A DNA stretch of 17,011 nucleotides from Acidobacteriaceae bacterium (lineage in GTDB: Bacteria > Acidobacteriota > Terriglobia > Terriglobales > Acidobacteriaceae): contig JAOAPG010000259.1 in the NCBI GenBank assembly GCA_025462785.1, forward strand, positions 1 to 17,011. The letters are read 5' to 3'. The notes under the pieces are model-generated. The model was not told where the DNA came from. It did not search any database and was given only the letters and a program-made list of their open reading frames with translations. The number at the start of each line of letters is the position of its first letter. Within the stretch, counting starts at the first letter, position 1. A program made the position numbers and the translations under genes. Below are positions 6,192 to 13,177 of the stretch, piece by piece.

Positions 6192-7039
6192 TGCGAGCCA
6201 CCGTCTTCGGCGGCACCGGGATGCTCGGGAAGGCGCTCGCGCGCGAGTGGAGGCGAGCTGAAAACCAGATTACCTCTCTGGGATCGAAGGACGCTGATAT
6301 CCGCGATCCGCAGCAGGTTCTGGATGCCGTTCAGCGAACCCGGCCTGAGTGGATTGTGCTCTCCGCCGCTTATACGGATGTCGACGGCTGCGAAAGTAAT
6401 CGCGAACTGGCGTTCGATGTGAACTGCCGAGGGGCAGTTAACGTTGCTCAAGCTGCTAAGCAATGCGGCTCGAAGATGCTGTTCGTTAGCACTGATTATG
6501 TGTTTGACGGAAACGGCACGGCTCCTTACGAAACGGACGCGCCCCGCGGGCCGAAGAGCATTTACGGTCAATCCAAAGCGCAGGCCGAAGTAGAAATCGC
6601 CCACGTTCTTCCCGATGTCTGCATTCTCCGAACAGCTTGGCTTTACGGAATGGGGGGGGAATGTTTTCCAGACACTATACTTAAGCTAGCTTCCAGCCGT
6701 CCTGAAATTCAAGTGGTGGATGATCAGCGGGGATCGCCAACCTACACAAATGACCTTGCTCTCGCCATCATTGAGCTCTGCCATGCGAACGCAAAGGGAA
6801 TCGTGCATGGTACAAATCGCGGTGAGTGTTCATGGTTTGAGTTTGCGCGTGAAATTGTGAAAGCATCCGGGCTGGAAACAATTGTGCAACCCACTACTAG
6901 CGATAAGTTCGTCCGTCCAGCGCCTCGGCCGAATTATTCTGTGTTATCGCCGAAGAGCTTGAATCAATACGGAATCTCGATGCCACAATGGCAGGATGCG
7001 TTGCAGAACTACTTACGTGAGAGGCAAGCTGCTGCGTAG
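6191..7039 (+). CDS. rfbD: dTDP-4-dehydrorhamnose reductase-like protein (RmlD/RfbD family)
   Basis: A 282-residue short-chain dehydrogenase of the RmlD group, close to the normal length. It has the Rossmann motif G7-x2-G10-x2-G13, the catalytic triad Thr101 (VSTDYVFDG), Tyr125 and Lys129 (YGQSK), and the family signature RTAWLYG. RmlD makes dTDP-L-rhamnose from dTDP-6-deoxy-L-lyxo-4-hexulose with NAD(P)H, for cell-surface glycans. No rmlA, B or C is nearby. Instead it starts on the last base of the ahpD stop codon (TAATG), so its translation is coupled to a peroxide-defence operon. Either the family assignment hides a different reductase role, or a lone rmlD was captured. A hairpin follows the stop. 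Confidence 0.93.
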   Translation: MRATVFGGTGMLGKALAREWRRAENQITSLGSKDADIRDPQQVLDAVQRTRPEWIVLSAAYTDVDGCESNRELAFDVNCRGAVNVAQAAKQCGSKMLFVSTDYVFDGNGTAPYETDAPRGPKSIYGQSKAQAEVEIAHVLPDVCILRTAWLYGMGGECFPDTILKLASSRPEIQVVDDQRGSPTYTNDLALAIIELCHANAKGIVHGTNRGECSWFEFAREIVKASGLETIVQPTTSDKFVRPAPRPNYSVLSPKSLNQYGISMPQWQDALQNYLRERQAAA

Positions 7040-7061
7040 AGATATCCAATGATATCTTTTT
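7040..7061 (+). terminator. Probable terminator of the ahpCD-rfbD operon
   Basis: AGATATC (7040-7046) pairs with GATATCT (7051-7057) around a CAAT loop, and a T-run continues to 7061. It begins one base after the rfbD stop. The stem is AT-rich, so efficiency is uncertain. Confidence 0.5.
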
Positions 7062-7117
7062 GAAATTCAGTCCTAACTAATACTAATAATGACAAGTTTT
7101 ATTGTTAAGCAGTTCGG

Positions 7118-7315
7118 ATGAAGTGTCGCATGAGAGAAGCGGAAGATCCCAAGAAAAAGAAGGAACGCCGTAAGAGATCGCCGCGGAATGAGGAACGAGA
7201 CCGGCGAACACAATCCCGGATTGACGGCATACTCTCCGAGATCGAAGACACAACTTACAATGTACTGCGTAAACACGAGAAGAAGCCTCGACCACCCTCT
7301 CATGAATCTCACTGA
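7118..7315 (+). CDS. Possible small highly charged protein
   Basis: Sixty-five codons encode a very basic and acidic peptide (EDPKKKKERRKRSPRNEERD) followed by a short amphipathic stretch (RIDGILSEIEDTTYNVLRKH). There is no ribosome site before the first ATG, and a second in-frame ATG lies four codons in. A weak promoter-like TTGAAA lies at 7060-7065. The stop codon abuts the stop of the convergent response regulator (7316) with no gap. It is not the mirror of another gene, which is the main reason to keep it. No family is recognised; it may be chance. Confidence 0.3.
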   Translation: MKCRMREAEDPKKKKERRKRSPRNEERDRRTQSRIDGILSEIEDTTYNVLRKHEKKPRPPSHESH

Positions 7316-8008
7316 CTATGCCTGCCGCGCGAACTTGTATCCGAGACCTAAGACTGTGACAAATAGGGCAGGTTTCTTGGAATCCTCTTCGAGCTTCTGG
7401 CGCAGGCTTGCGACGTGAACATCTACAGTGCGAGTGAAGGCGTCAGCGCTGTATCCCCAAACATCCTTCAATAAGACCTCGCGCGACAGCGTTGTACCCT
7501 GATGCTCTATAAAATAGCGCAGAAGCTGGAACTCGCGAGCCGAAAGAGGCACGACCTGCCCGTCGCGAGTAACCGAAGTACCTCGCAGATCTATTCGTAA
7601 ACGCCCGAATTGGTGAACATGTCCACCGTCCGTCGATTGACGTGGTACACGCCTGAGGAGCGCTTCCACCCGGGCCATCAGCTCGATCATCTGAAATGGC
7701 TTCGTAACGTAATCGTCCGCGCCGATTTTGAGGCCTAGCACCTTATCCACCGTCTCCGTACGAGCGGTGAGCATGATGATGGGTACGACCAGGCCCGCCT
7801 TCCTCAGGTCGCGACAAATATCAAAGCCTTTCTTGCGGGGCAGCATGACGTCCAGGAGGATCAGATCAAATCTGTTCTCTAAAGCTTTTTGCAAGCCTTC
7901 TTCTCCGTCAGACGCGCACTCGACCGTGTAATTCTCACTTTGCAAACGGTCGGCGAGTGTGACCCGCAAAGCTTCTTCGTCTTCGACCAGCAGAATACGC
8001 TCTTCCAT
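7316..8008 (-). CDS. OmpR/PhoB-family response regulator
   Basis: A 230-residue regulator with an intact receiver: acidic residues D10/E11, phosphoacceptor D53 in LILLDVMLP, T81 and K103. A winged-helix DNA-binding domain follows (about 132-228, with VPLSAREFQLLRYFIEHQG and FTRTVDVHVASLRQKLE). It is encoded six bases after the stop of the histidine kinase gene upstream, so the two form a cognate pair. Proteins of this family bind direct repeats spaced by about one helical turn; a fitting site lies on the same strand at 11160-11186. The ligand sensed by the pair is unknown. Confidence 0.97.
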   Translation of the reverse strand: MEERILLVEDEEALRVTLADRLQSENYTVECASDGEEGLQKALENRFDLILLDVMLPRKKGFDICRDLRKAGLVVPIIMLTARTETVDKVLGLKIGADDYVTKPFQMIELMARVEALLRRVPRQSTDGGHVHQFGRLRIDLRGTSVTRDGQVVPLSAREFQLLRYFIEHQGTTLSREVLLKDVWGYSADAFTRTVDVHVASLRQKLEEDSKKPALFVTVLGLGYKFARQA

Positions 8009-8014
8009 GAGATC

Positions 8015-9988
8015 TCAGCTTGAAGTCGGTCCAGCCGATGCTGCGATTACAGCATTCTGCTCTGGCTGCTGCGCGGTTGCAATAGGAAGATGGACAGTGA
8101 ACGCAGAACCTTTACCAACTTCGCTCCGCACCGTAAGCCGTCCACCTATGGCCTCCGCAAAGCTCTTCGCTAATGATAATCCGAGACCACTTCCATGAAT
8201 ATGCGATGCAGTTACTTTCGGGCTGCGATAGAAAGGATCGAAAATTTCCTTCATTTCGTATTCGTCGATGCCGATGCCATGATCCTCCACAGTAATTTCG
8301 ATTTCTGAAGCATTGCCGCCTCGCTTGGCGAGTTGAGCGCGAATACCAATCCACTTTCTATCTCCCCCATATTTCGCCGCATTCGTGATCAGGTTCTGCA
8401 GACATTGCGATAGCACCTCCAAGTCCGCCCTAACTGAAGGGAGACTTGGCTCAATCAAGCGCTCAAGGGTCACTCCCGAGTTCTGGACGACAGTTGCTGT
8501 GTTTTCCAAAGCGGCATTCACCACATCGGACACATTGAGCGTCCGCAAATTATACTTTGGCGTTTTTGCCCGGGTGGCGGAGAAGCGGAGAACTTGCTCG
8601 ACGAGATGATTCAGCTGCCTCGCTTGATTTGTGATGATGCCGCCGTAGCGAATCATCTGCTGTTTACTTTCCACTACTCCGTCGGAAATGTTTTCGGCAG
8701 CTGACAGGATCGCAGCGATTGGAGTTCGCAACTCGTGGGATACGCCCGCGACAAAATCCATTTGCAAGGTCGCGAGATGGCGGGCGCGTTGGCTAGCAAA
8801 AATAATGAGAGCCATAGTAGCGGCCAGAATCAGGAGAACACCAAAACTTACCCCAAGCTCGCGGCGACGCAATTCTTCAACGGCAGCTTCCACCGATCCT
8901 TTACGATTCTTGGCAATGAGCTGCCAACCTCGACTATTCGGCGTAGAGTAGATCGGATCGAAGCGGATCGGACCGGACATCTCAATTAGTTGCGGCCGTG
9001 AAGATCCGCGCGATTGCCGATCGAAGCCAGGGAAAAATCCAAGTCCAGGCCAATCGCTGGTTGGCTTACGATTGCCGCCGAAGTTGGGCGGACCAAACAG
9101 ATTCAGCGTGGCATCGGCAGGAGCTTGTTTATCGGCACCGAAATCTCCATCCGACGAATACAGCACCTGCGGTTTATCCTCGCTTCCGCCCACAACCGCC
9201 ACTTCATAGTCAGCTGTGCCAGGGTCGCCATAGTAGCGGGAAACGAGCCGCGGAAAAACGCGACTACGAAGAACATTCTCGTCCAGTTCGATAAGCAGCC
9301 AAGTCGCATTTGGGTCAACGTCAGTTTCATGGCTGTTGGAGCGCGTAGCTGAGACGATCAACATGGGGATGCTCTCGTCGACTGCTGCGAGCATGGGGGA
9401 AGCCTGACCGGAAAAGGCTTTGCCTGCGCCACCGTTTGACGGCGGATGTTTTTGGATGGGCTTTCTAGGGCTGGCTTCAAGCGCAGTGGCTAAAGCATTG
9501 TCTAAAAACTCATGCAGGTGATCAAAGGCAGTAGGCCATGGGATTGCCTCGAACCGTCCCTCGTCGGGCAAGAGTCGAAGCAGAGAGGGAGCGCCTTCCT
9601 TCCTCGTTTGCCGGCTAGCTGGATTCCATACATACACATTCGCGACTAAGCCTGAGTACGATGCGGTTCGTTGCCATTGTCTGAATTTTGCAGTTAGAGT
9701 CTTTGCGTCGACTGATTTCGTGTTTGAGTGTGACTGCAACTCCAGAGACATGGTCGTCAACTCACGCGCAAGATCTTCCCGAAAATCCATGAGCGAGATC
9801 TGCAAGTCGGCTCGCAAACGGGTGCTCGTCGCGTCACTGACCTCGTGGCTCCAGCGGTACTGCAAATTGGCGAGGATAATGAGCACACACGCCAACGCCA
9901 CCGGGACTCCCCAGAAGACAATGCGTTCTTTGGATGGAAACACCATGTTTAAAACGACTTTTCTGAGCAGGCTTGAATACCTCCGCAT
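8015..9988 (-). CDS. Membrane sensor histidine kinase with a large extracytoplasmic domain
   Basis: Counting from the ATG at 9988 (657 residues): transmembrane helix 1 about 24-42, an extracytoplasmic sensor of about 335 residues, helix 2 about 379-399, then HisKA with phospho-acceptor His418 in SHELRTPIAAI. The ATPase domain has the N box (NLITNAAKYGG), G1 (DHGIGI, 569-574), F box (FDPFYR) and G2 (GSGLGLSLA). The sensor matches no domain I can name and ends in a Gly/Pro/Phe-rich stretch (NLFGPPNFGGNRK to GFFPGF). The start is uncertain: the frame is open to a TTG at 10042, and a later ATG at 9946 also precedes the first helix; none has a good ribosome site. It autophosphorylates and passes phosphate to the OmpR-type regulator six bases downstream. 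Confidence 0.94.
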   Translation of the reverse strand: MRRYSSLLRKVVLNMVFPSKERIVFWGVPVALACVLIILANLQYRWSHEVSDATSTRLRADLQISLMDFREDLARELTTMSLELQSHSNTKSVDAKTLTAKFRQWQRTASYSGLVANVYVWNPASRQTRKEGAPSLLRLLPDEGRFEAIPWPTAFDHLHEFLDNALATALEASPRKPIQKHPPSNGGAGKAFSGQASPMLAAVDESIPMLIVSATRSNSHETDVDPNATWLLIELDENVLRSRVFPRLVSRYYGDPGTADYEVAVVGGSEDKPQVLYSSDGDFGADKQAPADATLNLFGPPNFGGNRKPTSDWPGLGFFPGFDRQSRGSSRPQLIEMSGPIRFDPIYSTPNSRGWQLIAKNRKGSVEAAVEELRRRELGVSFGVLLILAATMALIIFASQRARHLATLQMDFVAGVSHELRTPIAAILSAAENISDGVVESKQQMIRYGGIITNQARQLNHLVEQVLRFSATRAKTPKYNLRTLNVSDVVNAALENTATVVQNSGVTLERLIEPSLPSVRADLEVLSQCLQNLITNAAKYGGDRKWIGIRAQLAKRGGNASEIEITVEDHGIGIDEYEMKEIFDPFYRSPKVTASHIHGSGLGLSLAKSFAEAIGGRLTVRSEVGKGSAFTVHLPIATAQQPEQNAVIAASAGPTSS

Positions 9989-10030
9989 CAATCGGAAGGA
10001 ATTCCTGCCCAGCTTGTAATAATTGTAGTG

Positions 10031-10058
10031 CGGAGGGCTCAAATTCGGAGGCTCAAAT
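10031..10058. repeat. Short imperfect tandem repeat upstream of the kinase gene
   Basis: CGGAGGGCTCAAAT (10031-10044) is repeated as CGGAGGCTCAAAT (10046-10058), missing one G. It overlaps the longest possible 5' end of the kinase frame. It may be a local duplication or an operator. Confidence 0.35.
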
Positions 10059-10130
10059 CGGCTAAGAGGGGCGAATCTGGATGGAATGGGCGGCGGTAAA
10101 TTTCGAACAAAACATAAACTAAATACAGCG

Positions 10131-10165
10131 GTGGCGGAGTCTCACCTTCATTGAGGCCCCGCCAC
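10131..10165 (-). terminator. Hairpin downstream of the small secreted genes
   Basis: GTGGCGG (10131-10137) pairs with CCGCCAC (10159-10165). An inner CTCA/TGAG stem (10141-10144 with 10152-10155) sits beyond a 3x3 internal loop. On minus it is followed by a moderately T-rich tail (TGTATTTAGTTTATG). It would separate the small secreted genes from the kinase-regulator pair. Confidence 0.4.
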
Positions 10166-10217
10166 TGTTATATCTACTATCCCGGCCCGCCAGTATTCAT
10201 GGGGGGACTGAAAGCTA

Positions 10218-10567
10218 TCAGGAGCTCCGTTCCCACTTTCCTGTGGCTGCCTGTTCCTTCTCGTACTTGCGACTCTGATTTTGTTCCAGGAAAGCTTCAA
10301 TTTGGAGATCGGCATCTTGCTGGATAGTCTCAGCCTTTGCTACTCGGTCCTCCGCAGCAAGAGATCCTGTCCTCCCGCAAATTCTGCATTTAGCTTCAAC
10401 TTCTTGCTCCAATATGCAAGTTGCTTGGTAATCTCCTGATCTTGCTTGGAGCTAGGCCTGACAGCCCGATTCGGGAGAGGCGCAGACGACTGGGTCTGCG
10501 CAATGACACTCGGGACTGCCGCCATCAAAACTCCGGTGGCAATCAGCAACACAGGTTTCTTGACCAT
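10218..10567 (-). pseudogene. Frameshifted Spy/LTxxQ-like small secreted protein
   Basis: The first frame (10567 to 10340, 75 codons) begins with a clear signal peptide (VKKPVLLIATGVLMAAVPSV, then IAQ-TQ) behind GGGAG. It continues into a mature helix, ITKQLAYWSKKLKLNAE, then soon hits a stop. A second minus frame overlapping its end (to 10218) carries what looks like the missing C-terminal helices: AAEDRVAKAETIQQDADLQI and an ending LEQNQSRKYEKEQ. Joined, the two resemble small Spy/CpxP-like (LTxxQ) periplasmic proteins, where a K-L-L-x-x-E-Q helix leads to 'EDR-AK---I' and 'L---Q--KY'. The stretch between them is shorter than I expect, so a small deletion with frameshift is likely. A sequencing error or a real short protein ending at 10340 are alternatives. 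Confidence 0.45.
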
Positions 10568-10618
10568 ATTCTTCTCCCAATCTGTGTCTTTAAACTATTT
10601 GCTTCTGTACCAGCGCTA

Positions 10619-11098
10619 TCAGTTCCAATTGTTATTGTCGACACGAGCTAGAGACACTGCGCCGTATGCCCGGTTGTAGCCGTCAACAAAAGATGCGCGA
10701 TCTTCGCCCCTCGACCAGCGACCGCTCGCGATGTGTTGGCCATTACCTTGCTTCGCGTCCAGTTCCCCCAGATACAGACCATCACGAAAGGCGCCATTGG
10801 TGGACTGGGTCTTGACGACGCCGGCCTGAAGCAGATTCGCCGAATATCCCTGCGTATAACCCGCGGCAAAAGATTCTCTATCCGCGTCGAATGCCCAGCG
10901 AGCCACGGCGATGTGTTGAGGTTCTCCCTTTTGTGCAGCTAGCTTGCCGAGATACATGCCATCACGAAATGCCACGCTAGTGGATCGAGCATCGTTTATT
11001 GAAGCTTGTGACATGTTGGTTATCGACTTTGTCTTTACAACAACCGCTGCGCCGGCGAGCACTGCCAACATCAGTGTCCATACAGATAGTTTTTTCAT
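10619..11098 (-). CDS. Secreted protein of two tandem 'FRDG-YLG' repeats
   Basis: A 159-residue protein with a signal peptide (KKLSVWTLMLAVLAGAAVVV) and two homologous units at residues 39-86 and 99-146, an exact offset of 60 residues. Over the 44 aligned residues from AFRDG onward, 24 are identical, including AFRDG, YLG, QHIA, RW, DR, SF and GY. The C-terminus is short and Asn-rich. The start is fixed by AGGAGG (complement of 11104-11109) five bases before the ATG. I do not recognise a named domain. The conserved Trp, Tyr, Arg and His suggest a small folded binding repeat, not low-complexity sequence. It precedes the Spy-like gene by 51 bases and may share its transcript. Confidence 0.87.
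   Translation of the reverse strand: MKKLSVWTLMLAVLAGAAVVVKTKSITNMSQASINDARSTSVAFRDGMYLGKLAAQKGEPQHIAVARWAFDADRESFAAGYTQGYSANLLQAGVVKTQSTNGAFRDGLYLGELDAKQGNGQHIASGRWSRGEDRASFVDGYNRAYGAVSLARVDNNNWN
10661..10984 (-). repeat. Internal 180-bp-offset duplication encoding the two protein repeats
   Basis: The segments 10841-10984 and 10661-10804 encode homologous units, 24 of 44 core residues identical. Divergence is well beyond a recent duplication. Confidence 0.75.
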
Positions 11099-11131
11099 TA
11101 CCGCCTCCTGGTGAAGTATTTCGTTCTGTTG

Positions 11132-11186
11132 ATTAGAACGTGAAAGCCGGGAGGACAGCGTAAAAGGCCTGTAAATACGGGGTAAA
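11132..11186 (-). promoter_or_regulatory. Candidate activator-dependent promoter with phased TTTAC repeats
   Basis: On minus, three TTTAC pentamers lie at exactly 11-base intervals (plus-strand GTAAA at 11160-11164, 11171-11175 and 11182-11186). A -10-like TCTAAT (complement of 11132-11137) lies downstream with a poor -35. OmpR/PhoB-type regulators use helically phased direct repeats that replace a weak -35, and one is encoded nearby. An inverted repeat CGTTCT/AGAACG (11122-11140) overlaps the -10. Confidence 0.4.
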
Positions 11187-11301
11187 AACGAACAGCGGTA
11201 ACAAATTGAAACTAATCTTTATGGTCTTCACAAATATTGGTGTGCCAAATTCGAGGGCTTCAGTGCGGGCACTATGGATACTTACGAAGAGTTTACGGAG
11301 T

Positions 11302-11319
11302 CCTTACATCCCTGTAAGG
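11302..11319. other. Perfect 7-bp hairpin in the intergenic region
   Basis: CCTTACA (11302-11308) and TGTAAGG (11313-11319) flank a four-base loop, 60 bases past the stop of the receiver-DHp gene. There is no T-run on either strand, so it is an mRNA-end or operator candidate rather than a clear terminator. Confidence 0.35.
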
Positions 11320-11378
11320 GCCGATGAGATATTCGAGAATTAAAAGAAATAAGTTGAAGAGTCGACGGACAAAAACAG

Positions 11379-12059
11379 TTAGAAGATTGCTCCGGCCGCC
11401 TGCGCTTTCGCTATGGTTTCTGTTTTCGCTTGTTTCTCTGCTACCTTGAGTTCTTTTTCCAGCGAGGAAAACCGCTGCAGCACTTCGTGCATTCGCAGCC
11501 CCATGTTGCGAATGGTTTCGATCTGCGAACTCGCCGCCGGAGAAAGTGTTTCTTCCTCGAGGAGTATCAATTCGGAATTTCCCAGTATTGACGTCAAGGC
11601 ATTATTCAAACTATGCCTCATTTCGAGGATGTAGCGACCCAGCGTTGCTTCGGCATCGAGCAAAGCATTGGCTTGTTCCAGCCGTCTGGCGTGGGCAATG
11701 GCCTCGCACTTCCGCAAAGTTTCTGATGCGAGCAGGATGAGAACATCGAGCCATCCATCCTGCTTTCGCAAGCGCATGACTCGGGATTGCGTGTTTCGTG
11801 AGTCTTCATTCGGCGCGTTCTCACACACATGCAAAACTGAGTTTGCGGAGCCTTCCAATGCCGCTAACGTCGAGGCGAGAACATCATTGCGGACCGCGCC
11901 GATAATGGCCAAATCGAACGTTCCTGCCCCCATCTCCTGACATAGGTCAGTGCTCATCATCGTCATTGTGGGGACGTCGCGCTGCGATTGCCAGCGGGCT
12001 GTAATCGCGTGCGCGAATTCCACATGATCGGATACGATCAGTACCGTAGACTGCTCCAA
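11379..12059 (-). CDS. Degenerate receiver fused to a histidine DHp domain, no ATPase domain
   Basis: From the TTG at 12059 the protein has 226 residues. Residues 4-115 follow receiver topology (TVLIVSDHVEF, with D11; then FDLAIIGAV), but Gly54 replaces the phosphoacceptor Asp. Residues about 128-200 form a DHp-like helical hairpin with an H box at His149: LEMRHSLNNALTSILGNSEL. This resembles HisKA of kinases with 'HxLNNxLTxILG'. The chain ends in a Lys/Ala-rich helix with none of the N, G1 or G2 boxes, so it cannot phosphorylate itself. It might act as a phosphotransfer protein, dimerisation adaptor or kinase decoy. The longer ATG start at 12209 would overlap the upstream gene and adds no domain. 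Confidence 0.85.
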   Translation of the reverse strand: MEQSTVLIVSDHVEFAHAITARWQSQRDVPTMTMMSTDLCQEMGAGTFDLAIIGAVRNDVLASTLAALEGSANSVLHVCENAPNEDSRNTQSRVMRLRKQDGWLDVLILLASETLRKCEAIAHARRLEQANALLDAEATLGRYILEMRHSLNNALTSILGNSELILLEEETLSPAASSQIETIRNMGLRMHEVLQRFSSLEKELKVAEKQAKTETIAKAQAAGAIF

Positions 12060-12074
12060 AATTTCGTTCTCCTC
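12057..12074 (-). promoter_or_regulatory. Ribosome binding site deciding the TTG start
   Basis: GAGGAG (complement of 12069-12074) stands nine bases before TTG (complement of 12057-12059). Translation from here begins (M)EQSTVLIVSD, exactly at beta-strand 1 of the receiver, as in ordinary response regulators. Confidence 0.65.
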
Positions 12075-12144
12075 GATGATTCGTTCCGTTTTCCGGAGGC
12101 CTGTGACAAAATCTGGGCAATTGTGCAGCGCCAAGCAGTGGCTA

Positions 12145-13140
12145 TTAGGAATTTTCCGGGGTCCACTCTTGTGAAGCGCTAGGAACTTCAAACTCCGCTC
12201 CAACTGCATCGTTTACGGCAAAGCCAGTACTAGCCGCTACGCGACGAGTCTTTGGCGGCAGAGATCCAGATTTTGCGTTCCGGGCGAGTGCTGCTTCCAC
12301 TGCGGTTCGAAGATCGACCAGAATGCAGAGCGGCTGTCCAGAGGAATACTCCGCGTGAAACATGACTTTCCAAGATTGGCAGATCATGCGCAAGCGGCTG
12401 ACCGGCTCTTCCGCTGAAAATTGAGCCTTTCTACAATCCAAGGTGTTGATGCCCTTCAACTCGAGCTCGCGCAATCCGTCGAGGATAGCGTTGAGATCCT
12501 GGTGCATCAGGCGAAAGAAGACTCGCCGCATCAGGAAACTGAAACGGGTGAAAGTCACCATTGCCGCCGGTTCAAAATACTTACCTCCGGCTGAAGTCTT
12601 CAGGTTTCTGCCTTCTTCGAGCAACCTGCTGGTAAATAGTTCCTTCAAGTTTTGGCAGGCATTGGCTCGCTCGATGATGTCATCCAGCGGCTTCAGCCAA
12701 TCCGGCACGCCAGGAGTTACAGTTCCGATCGCGGGCTCAAGAACCTGAGCCACATACTGCACGTCAGTGTCTTCAAGTCGCGAAGGAGCGCAATGCGAGA
12801 AATACTGAACCAGCAAGAAGTCAACTTTGTCGCGGTCCGAGTCGCAGCGCTCAGCCTTGTGAAGATAGTGCTTCAGCAGAATGCCGAGAACTTCATCGCT
12901 TGCCAAAGTCGTTGTCTGGAGAAACTGTCGGAGCTGGTGGACCTGAATTTTTTGATCGACGTCTAGTAGCCATTGCCGGGCTTGCTCGACAGATTCACCT
13001 GGCGCCGTCTCGGTTCCAAGCTCTAAGTCCGGGCATGCAGGCAACTCAATCACACACTCCCGGGCTAACGCGGCGTAGAGCGGATAAAGCTGGCGTGCCT
13101 CCCACCATTCCGTACTGAGATCATCGGGCGTAGAAGTCAT
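12145..13140 (-). CDS. 331-residue protein of unknown family
   Basis: I recognise no domain. It is cytoplasmic by appearance: no signal peptide or membrane helix. It is mostly helical with a Trp-rich N-terminus (STEWWEARQLYPLYAALARE). The central part is Arg/Phe-rich (FTRFSFLMRRVFFRLMHQDL, about 210-230), leading into LNAILDGLRELELKGINTLD and SRLRMICQSWKVMFHAEYSS. The last 50 residues look disordered. Several Cys are scattered without a CxxC pattern. No ribosome site precedes the ATG at 13140; an in-frame stop two codons upstream rules out a longer form. It starts 37 bases after the PilZ-like gene and is followed 85 bases later by the receiver-DHp gene, suggesting one transcript. Confidence 0.85.
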   Translation of the reverse strand: MTSTPDDLSTEWWEARQLYPLYAALARECVIELPACPDLELGTETAPGESVEQARQWLLDVDQKIQVHQLRQFLQTTTLASDEVLGILLKHYLHKAERCDSDRDKVDFLLVQYFSHCAPSRLEDTDVQYVAQVLEPAIGTVTPGVPDWLKPLDDIIERANACQNLKELFTSRLLEEGRNLKTSAGGKYFEPAAMVTFTRFSFLMRRVFFRLMHQDLNAILDGLRELELKGINTLDCRKAQFSAEEPVSRLRMICQSWKVMFHAEYSSGQPLCILVDLRTAVEAALARNAKSGSLPPKTRRVAASTGFAVNDAVGAEFEVPSASQEWTPENS

Positions 13141-13177
13141 AATTCACAATGCCTGCGGTGCGCGGGCAATCAGTTTG

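Noticed and set aside
6986..7002. TGGCAGGATGCGTTGCA inside rfbD, sigma-54-like
   Set aside because: The GG to GC spacing is 11 instead of the required 10, and it lies in coding sequence.
12060..12209. Longer ATG start for the receiver-DHp gene
   Set aside because: It would overlap the upstream gene by 65 bases in another frame and adds residues without domain character. The internal TTG has a perfect GAGGAG.
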